In this document: piece by piece, positions 57,615-64,000 of the stretch
Numbering within the stretch: position 1 is the first letter of the stretch
Layout: the number at the start of each line of letters is the position of its first letter
Assembly: GCA_963732225.1 (NCBI GenBank)
Contig: CAVSYR010000002.1
Span: 248,001 to 312,000, forward strand
From: VRUE01 sp963732225
GTDB taxonomy: Bacteria > Actinomycetota > Thermoleophilia > Solirubrobacterales > 70-9
DNA: 64,000 nt
Reading direction: 5' to 3'
Translations under genes and position numbers: made by a program
The notes under the pieces: model-generated
Told to the model about the DNA's origin: nothing
Databases searched by the model: none
What the model saw: the letters and a program-made list of their open reading frames with translations, nothing else

Positions 57615-57733
57615 GAGGGCGCCGAGGCACTCCCACCTCGGCGTCCGGTTGTTCCGGTCCGCGGCCGGGTAGCTGGCGGCTGAGAGATAGATGTCCTCGG
57701 CGGTGCTCTACATGTCGATGTCGCAGGTCGGTT

Positions 57734-58255
57734 ATGGCTAGGTCAGGAGCGCTGGCGCTGGCCGCGCTGGCTCTCACAGTCAGCGCTTGCGGCTCGGCCT
57801 CGGATGGGGGTAGCGTGGGCGAGCCATCCTCGACCCCGGCGCCAGCGGTGGGGCATGGCTCGAAGAACCGCGATTGCAACGTCGTCTTCATCGGGCCGGG
57901 CCCGGCCGACTGGCGCAAGGACACCGACTGGATCGGATCGTTCGGGATCTCCCGCAGGTCCTTCTCGCAGGGCGCTTACGAGACGGACGGCAACCTCTAC
58001 CGGATCAAGACGCCGATGGTCGTCGAAGGCCGCCGGCAGGTGACGATCTCGGTACCCCGCGACGAGCGGGATCGACTCGGGATCCTCGGCGTCCACCCGA
58101 AGCCCTCCTACGCCTCGGTCACCTACGTCCCCTGCCCGGAAAAGCCGCGCACGGTGTTCGCGGCCGGATTCGAGCTGCGCGACAAACGGCCCTTCACGCT
58201 TCGCGTCCAGATCGGCGACGGCCCCGCGCGCGAGCTCGCCGTCGGAGGGGCCTAG
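57734..58255 (+). CDS. Lipoprotein of unknown function, 173 aa
   Basis: A lipobox follows a short hydrophobic signal (LALAALALTVSACGSAS), so lipid anchoring at the Cys is predicted. The mature part starts with a Ser/Pro-rich linker and contains a beta-rich domain (CNVVFIGPGPADW, YRIKTPMVVEGRRQVTISVP, YASVTYVPCPEKPRTVF). Two Cys may pair. No family is recognised. It lies 119 nt after the carbonic anhydrase gene and just before xthA, with no clear functional link to either. Confidence 0.82.
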   Translation: MARSGALALAALALTVSACGSASDGGSVGEPSSTPAPAVGHGSKNRDCNVVFIGPGPADWRKDTDWIGSFGISRRSFSQGAYETDGNLYRIKTPMVVEGRRQVTISVPRDERDRLGILGVHPKPSYASVTYVPCPEKPRTVFAAGFELRDKRPFTLRVQIGDGPARELAVGGA

Positions 58256-58278
58256 CGTGCCTGTGTAGCGTGCGAGCG

Positions 58279-59142
58279 GTGCGCGTCGCCACCTGGAACG
58301 TGAACTCGGTCAAGCAGCGCTTGCCGCGCCTGCTGCCATGGCTGGACGAACGGCGCCCGGACGTCGTCTGCCTGCAGGAGACGAAGCTGACCGACGACGC
58401 CTTCCAGGAGCTGCTCCGGGACGAGCTGACGGGCCGTGGCTATGAGATCGCCGTTCACGGTGAGGCGAGCTGGAACGGCGTTGCGATCCTCTCGCGCGTC
58501 GGTCTGGAGGACGTCTCGGCGGGCCTCGCGGACGCGCCGGGATTCCCGCATCAGGAGGCGCGTGCGGTGGCCGCCACCTGCGGGGGGATCCGGGTGCTGT
58601 CGGTCTACGTGCCGAACGGACGCGAGCCGGGTTCCGAGCACTACGAGTACAAGCTCGCCTGGCTGGCCGCGCTGCGAGACGCGGTGGCCGCGGGCCCCGA
58701 GGCGACGGTGGTCTGCGGCGACGTCAACATCGCCCCGACCGACGAGGACGTGTTCGACCCGGAGGCCTACGCCGGCCAGACGCACGTGACCGCGCCCGAG
58801 CGCGCGGCGCTGGCGGAGCTGCAAGCCCTCGGCCTGCGCGACGTCGTCCGCGATCGCTGGCCGAGCGAGCGGGTCTTCACCTACTGGGACTACCGGGCCG
58901 GGATGTTCCACCGGGACCTGGGGATGCGGATCGACCTGATCCTGGCCAGCGCCCCGGTCGCGGGCCGGGTCCGCGCCGCGTGGGTCGACCGCCAGGCGCG
59001 CAAGGGGAAAGGTCCGAGCGACCACGCCCCCGTGATCGTCGATCTCGACGAGGCCCCCGACGGGGATATCGGGCCCGTCGTGCCGCCGCCATCGGCTCCG
59101 GTCACGAAGCGCGGCGCGGTCAAGCTGCCACAGTCGGATTAG
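58279..59142 (+). CDS. xthA: Exodeoxyribonuclease III (AP endonuclease family), 287 aa
   Basis: Repairs abasic DNA sites with a metal-dependent endonuclease/3'-5' exonuclease fold. Motifs: VATWNVNSVKQRLPRL (Asn), VCLQETKL (Glu), LSVYVPNGREPGSEHYEYK (Tyr), VCGDVNIAPTDEDV (Asp, Asn), MRIDLILAS and SDHAPVIVD (Asp-His). GTG 58279 (MRVATWN) gives the usual N-terminus; GTG 58270 is an alternative. A ~30-residue Pro-rich C-terminal tail (PPPSAPVTKRG) extends beyond the fold. It probably stands alone transcriptionally. Confidence 0.95.
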   Translation: MRVATWNVNSVKQRLPRLLPWLDERRPDVVCLQETKLTDDAFQELLRDELTGRGYEIAVHGEASWNGVAILSRVGLEDVSAGLADAPGFPHQEARAVAATCGGIRVLSVYVPNGREPGSEHYEYKLAWLAALRDAVAAGPEATVVCGDVNIAPTDEDVFDPEAYAGQTHVTAPERAALAELQALGLRDVVRDRWPSERVFTYWDYRAGMFHRDLGMRIDLILASAPVAGRVRAAWVDRQARKGKGPSDHAPVIVDLDEAPDGDIGPVVPPPSAPVTKRGAVKLPQSD

Positions 59143-59182
59143 CGATGCAAAACGACCCTGCTACCGAGAGGAGTAACTGCCC

Positions 59183-59731
59183 ATGACGACGTACACAGTC
59201 GACTGGTTCTCAACCCTGGACGGCTACGGCTCGGGACGGGAGGCTTATTGGGGCAAGGACGGTCCCGAGTTGCGTGAGCAGCGGGCCCAGACCTACGGCA
59301 ACAAGGATCAGACGCTGGTGTTCGGGGCGAACACCTACCGCTTGATGCTGAAGTTCGCCCCGGCGGAAGACGACCCGAGCCACTCGCCGCTGAACGAGGC
59401 GCAAAAGATCGTCATCTCCCGGACGCTGGAGGAGCCGCTGACTTGGGCGAACTCGACGCTGATCGCCGAGGACGCCCTCGATGCCGTCCCACGCCTCAAG
59501 GCAGAGTCCCCCGTACCGCTCCGTTCCCACGGCAGCATCGCAATGAACCGCGCCCTCCTCGCCGCCGGCCTGGTGGACCGGCTCGAGGTGACGGTGTTCC
59601 CCGTCATAACCGGGGCCACGGGAGCCAATCCGCTCTTCGCCGACCTACCCGATATCGACTTGGAGCTAGTCGACTCACAGGTGTTCGACGGACGCATGCA
59701 GCAGCTCGTCTACGTCCCGACTGTCCGCTGA
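59183..59731 (+). CDS. Dihydrofolate-reductase-like (RibD C-terminal) family protein, 182 aa
   Basis: The fold is indicated by VDWFSTLDGYGSGREAYWG, TLVFGANTYRLMLKFAP, KIVISRTLEEPLTW, SHGSIAMNRALLAAGLVDRL and EVTVFPVITGATGANPLF. It is homologous to the protein at 41308-41883 but clearly distinct. GAGGAG lies upstream of the ATG. Stand-alone RibD_C proteins reduce unknown substrates with NADPH. It is the last chromosomal gene before the tRNA fragment that marks the island border. Confidence 0.9.
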   Translation: MTTYTVDWFSTLDGYGSGREAYWGKDGPELREQRAQTYGNKDQTLVFGANTYRLMLKFAPAEDDPSHSPLNEAQKIVISRTLEEPLTWANSTLIAEDALDAVPRLKAESPVPLRSHGSIAMNRALLAAGLVDRLEVTVFPVITGATGANPLFADLPDIDLELVDSQVFDGRMQQLVYVPTVR

Positions 59732-59745
59732 GCGCGAGCAGCTGA

Positions 59746-59786
59746 TGGAGCTAGGCGGATTCGAACCGCCGACCTCCTGGGTGCGA
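59746..59786 (-). other. 3' fragment of tRNA-Ala(CGC), probable integration attachment site
   Basis: On the minus strand the bases fit tRNA numbering from T33 to A73: loop TCGCAC with anticodon CGC, anticodon stem CCAGG, variable loop AGGTC, T arm GGCGG-TTCGAAT-CCGCC (59770-59754), acceptor TAGCTCC and discriminator A. The 5' half (acceptor, D arm, anticodon stem) is absent to the right. Such 3' fragments are left where an element has integrated into a tRNA gene. The orientation puts the element at higher coordinates and the intact tRNA at its far end. Confidence 0.78.
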
Positions 59787-59866
59787 TCCAAATCAGTTGC
59801 GCAGCGTGAAGGTGTAGAAAAGACGATGATCTTAGGTCCGAGCGGCGAGTCCCCTCGGCCTCCTGA

Positions 59867-60703
59867 CTAGGATCCGGCGGGGTAGATCGAGAAGCCTGCG
59901 GCGGCGAGCTCGCGTATCAGGTCCGCCTTCCAGTCCCCAGCGAAGGAGATGTACTCGACGCCGCCGTAATCGGAGGGCTGCTCGACGCCGTCGTCATAGA
60001 GGGCGAGGACGCGGTCGCGGCCAAGCTTGCCGATGAAGTAGCCAAGCTCGAAGATGACGTTCTGGCGTGCCCGGGCGCTCAGCTTCAACTCCTCGCCTGC
60101 GACCGAGCGCCCGACATCGTTGGCGGTCAGCAGCACAACGGCAAAGCCCGACCCGCCGGACTCCTGCTCGAACTTCTCGATGATCGTACGGCCCTTGCCC
60201 GCTCGTTCGTCCAGGATCACCGGCTGGGTCTTGGTGACGCTGGTCAGGAACAGCGCCACATCACTCTTACGAGAGTGGCCGTGGACTACGAAGATCTCGG
60301 GGTCTTGGGGATCGTTGGCACTGGTGGGAGATGGCGGAGAGACGACGGCATCCTCAGGCTCGGCGACGCCGGCGGTCGGCTCGACTGCGATCGGAGGTTG
60401 GCCGCCAACTTCAGCACCGCTCCGGCGGCGTTGCAGGGCGGACTCGGCGCGGCCCGCCATGGTCAGGTCGAAGCTGCGGGTCTTGTTGTGGTGAGGTGCG
60501 ACTCTGAGATAGCCGAGTTCCTCGAGATCGTCGATGGTCTGCTCGGAGGGAATCGACCAAGAGCGATCCCAGCGCGGGTGGTCTATTTCCGCGCCTTCGC
60601 CGCTGTGGTTGAGGTGAAAGACGCGCGGCTCGTGGCCGTCGGCCGCCCAAGCTTCGTCGGCCTGGCCGATGCGCCGAAGCGGGTCCATGTGGCGGTTCTC
60701 CAT
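59867..60703 (-). CDS. TIR-like domain protein (PF10137/COG4271) with N-terminal winged helix, about 278 aa
   Basis: The C-terminal ~150 residues match predicted nucleotide-binding TIR-like proteins: IFVVHGHSRKSDVALFL, AGKGRTIIEKFEQES, FAVVLLTANDVG, ARQNVIFELGYFIGKLGRDR and VEQPSDYGGVEYI. The Glu of VIFELGY is the expected catalytic residue for NAD+ cleavage. The N-terminal part (WSIPSEQTIDDLEELGYLRV) resembles a winged helix, and a Pro/Glu linker joins them. ATG 60703 is used; ATG 60688 has a better GGAG site. It diverges from a methyltransferase-HerA pair, so a defence effector role is inferred. Confidence 0.84.
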   Translation of the reverse strand: MENRHMDPLRRIGQADEAWAADGHEPRVFHLNHSGEGAEIDHPRWDRSWSIPSEQTIDDLEELGYLRVAPHHNKTRSFDLTMAGRAESALQRRRSGAEVGGQPPIAVEPTAGVAEPEDAVVSPPSPTSANDPQDPEIFVVHGHSRKSDVALFLTSVTKTQPVILDERAGKGRTIIEKFEQESGGSGFAVVLLTANDVGRSVAGEELKLSARARQNVIFELGYFIGKLGRDRVLALYDDGVEQPSDYGGVEYISFAGDWKADLIRELAAAGFSIYPAGS

Positions 60704-60897
60704 GGGAAGGATTTTGGCAGAGCTGCTCCCCCCGGCAACGCCCGTCGCAGATCCACCAGCCATATGTCAGCGGCGTGTACCCCACCAGCCGCGACGGTAA
60801 GACCGAAATGGCATCACGTCGAACCGGCGGTCAGGAGGAACCTGTGTGGAGTCCTCTGATGAATATTTTCGCGCCAAATGCATAGGCTTCTATTGCC

Positions 60898-62169
60898 TTG
60901 TCTCAGCAAACAGGCCGAAACGCTTCATTCTCCCCTGGTGATTCCTTGGAATTGCTGTCTGACGAGTGGCACGATGCGCCGCGGCGCTGGGGTCACCCGC
61001 TGCACAGCGTCTGCTCGTACCTGGCGATGTTTCCGCCGCAAATAGCGAGCGTCTTCATCCGGTGGCTCACTGAGCCCGATGACGCTGTCTATGACCCTTT
61101 CTCAGGGCGCGGCACCGTTGCTCTAGAGGCCGTACTACAGGGGAGAAAGGGCTTTGGGGCTGATGCCAATCCACTGGCGCATGCCTTGACGAGAGCAAAG
61201 GTCAAGATCCCAGCGGCATTCGCAGTAGAAAAGCGACTAAACGAGCTGGAGGCTGAGTTCGAAAGCTCGGCCTCACTGTCCGTCTCGTCGGTACCTGAGG
61301 ACATCCGAATGCTCTACTCGCCGGCCACCCTTGGACAAATCAACTTTCTCCGTGAGAAGCTGAGCGGCAGGGGATATGTTGACCCATTCATTATTGCCCT
61401 GGTTCTGGGCATGCTTCATGCAAACCACTCCGGCGGCGGGGCGACGAGGGGCTTTTCGATAAGCATGCCGAATACGTTCGCGATGGCTCCCGGATACGTT
61501 CGGAAATACATCCAAGATCATGAACTTGAGGCTCCGGACGTCGATGTATTTGAGATGCTTCGCGCGAGGGTGGCCCAGTATGACCTTCCGGAGAAGACAC
61601 TCGTCAGGGGGCGATCTTGGCTGGGGGACGCGGCCAAGCCTGCCCCGGAGGCCTTGAAGACCATCAGACCGAAGCTCGTTTTCACCTCGCCGCCATACCT
61701 CCAGGTCATCAAGTACGGGAAGTACAACTGGGTCAGGCTCTGGTTCCTAGGGCAGCAGGCGCGCGAAGTGGATCAGCGGCTGATGGCCAGTGCAAGCCTC
61801 GACCGATATCTCACGTTTATGAAGAAGGTTCTCCAAGGAATCAAGTCGACCCTGGATCCCGGGGGCTACGTCTGCTTGGTGATTGGAGACGTCCGGCGCG
61901 GAGAGGAGCAGCTCAATCTCGCCGAGCAAGTCTGGGAGAGGGTTGCTAAGCCGGCGGGCTGGCAACACCACGGGACGATCATGGACGCGCTACCTGCCGG
62001 AGGCAAGGTAAGCCGCATTTGGAAGGAGAATCCTGGTCGAGCGACCAAGACTGACCGACTTCTGCTCCTTAGCCCTTGGCCCGGCGTCTCTCTGCCGTCA
62101 TTTCCGGATATCAATTGGGATCGCACTCCCAAACTTCAGGACATCGCAACCACAGGGGGGGCTGGCTGA
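60898..62169 (+). CDS. DNA methyltransferase (N4/N6 amino type), 423 aa
   Basis: The AdoMet-binding motif I is AVYDPFSGRGTVALEAVLQG (D66-PFSGRG). The catalytic motif IV is VFTSPPYLQVIKYGKYNW (S264-PPY). Motif I lies about 200 residues before motif IV, with a probable target-recognition segment between them, as in alpha-class enzymes. The start is TTG 60898; an in-frame stop lies 15 bases upstream. The stop overlaps the HerA ATG (TGATG), showing tight coupling. It probably marks host DNA for the linked HerA/TIR system; no restriction nuclease is yet visible. Confidence 0.87.
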   Translation: MSQQTGRNASFSPGDSLELLSDEWHDAPRRWGHPLHSVCSYLAMFPPQIASVFIRWLTEPDDAVYDPFSGRGTVALEAVLQGRKGFGADANPLAHALTRAKVKIPAAFAVEKRLNELEAEFESSASLSVSSVPEDIRMLYSPATLGQINFLREKLSGRGYVDPFIIALVLGMLHANHSGGGATRGFSISMPNTFAMAPGYVRKYIQDHELEAPDVDVFEMLRARVAQYDLPEKTLVRGRSWLGDAAKPAPEALKTIRPKLVFTSPPYLQVIKYGKYNWVRLWFLGQQAREVDQRLMASASLDRYLTFMKKVLQGIKSTLDPGGYVCLVIGDVRRGEEQLNLAEQVWERVAKPAGWQHHGTIMDALPAGGKVSRIWKENPGRATKTDRLLLLSPWPGVSLPSFPDINWDRTPKLQDIATTGGAG

Positions 62170-64000
62170 TGGCCACGGTCGTGCAGGAGCTCAAGAAGCT
62201 CGCAAGTGTCGATCTCTTCGAGGAGATCAAGAATGAAGATCTGTTCGTTGGGCGGTCGTTCTATCTCGACTTCGATCGGCTCAAGCTCATGTCTAACGAC
62301 AGTTGGAAGCACAAGGTCAATGGTGTGCCCGCAGGCGCGTTTCTTCTTGCCCTCTACACGGGAGAGGCTGATGTAGACGAGGCCATCTTGCTCCGAGTTC
62401 TTAAGCCAACGAAGCTCCCAACGGACGATGACGTGGTGGGGGCAATGGTCGAGCATTACAAGGAGACGCCGTCCGAGGACGGGCATCCGCTCGACTCCTT
62501 CACTCGAGCGGAGTTCCAGTTCTCAGGACTGGAATGCCGCGTCATCGGATCCTTTTATCGCGATAAGGACTCCGTAATCAAGTTCGCTGGGGACCTAGAC
62601 AACTTCTACGCAGCGAACAACTACAGGATCGCGAAGCCTACGGGGAAAGTCCTCGAGTACATCGTCAACTTCCGCGAGGGAGGCATCCCCGGGGGAGAGG
62701 GAGACGAGCGGATCGGCGCAGTCCGCTACAGCTCGAGCTTGAGGCATGTGGCTGGCGAGGATGTGCCCGTGTATGTGACGCCTCTTGATTTTCTCGGCAA
62801 GCGCACGGCCTTGTTCGGTATGACGCGAACCGGCAAGTCAAACACTGTCAAGAAGATGATTCAGGCAACCGTCAACATTTCTAAATCCAAAGCTGAAATT
62901 AGCGGCAAAGCGATCGCTCCCGCCGGTCAGATCATTTTCGATGTCAACGGCGAGTACTCGAATGAGAATCAGCAGGATGAGGGCACTGCGATCTTCGCCC
63001 AGTACAAGGACGACGTCACTCGATACAGCACGATCGAGAAGGACGGTTTCAAGGTGATGAAGCTGAACTTCTACCAATCGGTCTCGGAGGGATTCGGCCT
63101 GATCCAGTCGCTGTTGGAGGATGAGTCGGCCGCATATATCAGAGCTTTCACCAACATCGACTGGGAAGTACCAGATCCAACTGATAACTCAGCCAAGACA
63201 CGTTACGAGAGGCGAGTCGCCTGTTACCAGGCATGCCTTTCCAGGGCAGGGTTCGATCCGCCGCAGGGATTCAAGGTCAAGTTCAGTAGCTCGAAAGAGA
63301 TACGGGAATCGAACATTCCCGGTCTAGATGGCGTTACACCGGAAAACGGCATTTCGCTCGAGGCGGCGGTTGAGTGGTTCAAGGCCGTCTGGGAGAATTA
63401 CAAAGAGCCGGAAGGTCCTTTCGAGAAATCGCGGGCAAAAAGCGGTCGAGAGTGGGCCGATGAGGATCTACAGAGTTTGATGCAGATCCTCACGCAGAGA
63501 GGAAAGCCGGGCGGCGCGGTGTCAACAGCCGGGTTCCGAAAACTTGTCCCTCTGCGAAGCCATCACACGGCGACAGTCGATACCCCCTTTGAGGACGAGA
63601 TCGTCTCTCTTTTGAGAGACGGCAAGGTTGTGCTTATCGATCTCTCGCAGGGCGACCCGCGCATCCAGCGGACCTACTCAGACAGGGTGTGCCAACGCAT
63701 ATTTCGCGACGGCATGGAGCGCTTCATCAAGAATGAGGAGGCAAACTTCATCCAACTCTACTTCGAGGAGGCTCACAATCTTTTCCCGCGCAAGGAGGAG
63801 AAGGATCTGACGATCATTTACAACCGCCTAGCGAAGGAGGGAGAGAAGCTTCGGCTCGGTGTCGCGTATGCGACTCAGGAGGTGAGCTCGATCTCGGCGA
63901 GCATTCTGAAGAACACCCAAAACTGGTTCGTGGCTCATTTGAACAACCGCGACGAGCTGAGGGAGCTCGACAAGTACTACGACTTCGAGGACTTCACCGA
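62169..64000 (+). CDS. HerA-type ATPase/DNA translocase (DUF87), 3' end outside window
   Basis: The frame is open from ATG 62169 to the window end (610 codons). Walker A is FGMTRTGKSNT (G217 onward), with VIFDVNGEYS-like IIFDVNGEYSNENQQ after it. Walker B is LYFEEAHNLFP (E533-E534), and the HerA motif ATQEVSSISASILKNTQNWF follows. The N-terminal ~200 residues form a beta-rich HAS-barrel-like region. HerA proteins are hexameric DNA-pumping ATPases used in archaeal end resection and in several antiphage systems. Codons are less GC-rich than chromosomal genes. It overlaps the methyltransferase gene, so both work together. Confidence 0.87.
   Translation, partial: MATVVQELKKLASVDLFEEIKNEDLFVGRSFYLDFDRLKLMSNDSWKHKVNGVPAGAFLLALYTGEADVDEAILLRVLKPTKLPTDDDVVGAMVEHYKETPSEDGHPLDSFTRAEFQFSGLECRVIGSFYRDKDSVIKFAGDLDNFYAANNYRIAKPTGKVLEYIVNFREGGIPGGEGDERIGAVRYSSSLRHVAGEDVPVYVTPLDFLGKRTALFGMTRTGKSNTVKKMIQATVNISKSKAEISGKAIAPAGQIIFDVNGEYSNENQQDEGTAIFAQYKDDVTRYSTIEKDGFKVMKLNFYQSVSEGFGLIQSLLEDESAAYIRAFTNIDWEVPDPTDNSAKTRYERRVACYQACLSRAGFDPPQGFKVKFSSSKEIRESNIPGLDGVTPENGISLEAAVEWFKAVWENYKEPEGPFEKSRAKSGREWADEDLQSLMQILTQRGKPGGAVSTAGFRKLVPLRSHHTATVDTPFEDEIVSLLRDGKVVLIDLSQGDPRIQRTYSDRVCQRIFRDGMERFIKNEEANFIQLYFEEAHNLFPRKEEKDLTIIYNRLAKEGEKLRLGVAYATQEVSSISASILKNTQNWFVAHLNNRDELRELDKYYDFEDFT

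Noticed and set aside
59746..59825. Intact tRNA-Ala gene
   Set aside because: Only positions T33-A73 are present; the bases to the right cannot form the D arm, the 5' anticodon strand or the acceptor partner strand.

Overview
The window looks like chromosomal DNA of a high-GC actinobacterium, most probably class Thermoleophilia (Solirubrobacterales-like). This is an inference from GC-rich codon use, clusters of exported proteins ending in Lys/Arg-rich tails, a DnaE2/ImuB/DUF6504 mutasome, many small TetR/MarR/ArsR/PadR/HxlR-controlled units, MEDS/RsbW and SpoIIE-type partner-switching proteins, and several probable leaderless genes. No rRNA gene, intact tRNA, CRISPR array or insertion sequence was seen.

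Layout. (1) 1-16.8 kb: exported proteins of unknown function. A three-gene unit (propeller-like protein with Lys-rich tail, ~950-1070-residue four-repeat protein, ~255-residue Cys-rich protein) occurs twice in the same order with the same ATGA overlap. HtaA-like, collagen-like and beta-helix-like proteins and a TetR regulator lie among them. (2) 16.8-22.5 kb: SOS mutagenesis locus. An N-terminally shortened ImuB sits under a strong LexA palindrome, followed by DUF6504 and DnaE2; an opposite-strand DUF6883/DUF4926 pair and an ATPase remnant break the operon. (3) 22.5-43.8 kb: housekeeping and small-molecule genes: HxlR/MFS efflux, ECF sigma with a DGPF (YCII) partner, two alpha/beta hydrolases, a queuosine-salvage protein, an ABC exporter with a MarR regulator, DUF2294 proteins, a vWA protein, an FAD oxidoreductase with a PadR regulator, a PAS-GAF-PP2C phosphatase, and an epimerase fused to two DUF892 domains. 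(4) 43.8-49.6 kb: stress-signalling patch with a membrane PP2C phosphatase, a MEDS/HATPase regulator and three promoters resembling SigF/SigB sites, plus ArsR/AHSA1 and several small proteins. (5) 49.6-59.7 kb: VapBC-YjbQ operon, TetR/glycosyltransferase pair, zinc-ribbon protein, more exported repeat proteins, haloperoxidase-like enzyme, beta-carbonic anhydrase, lipoprotein, exonuclease III and a RibD-C/DHFR-like reductase.

(6) 59.75 kb to the end: the left border of an apparent integrated island. A 41-bp fragment identical in layout to the 3' half of tRNA-Ala(CGC) (T33 to A73) lies at 59746-59786 on the minus strand. Its geometry puts the element to the right. The island begins with a TIR-like (PF10137/COG4271) protein, divergent from a DNA methyltransferase overlapping a HerA-type ATPase that runs off the window. 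This looks like the start of an antiphage system and is the most interesting part of the window; the system type cannot be fixed without the missing right side.
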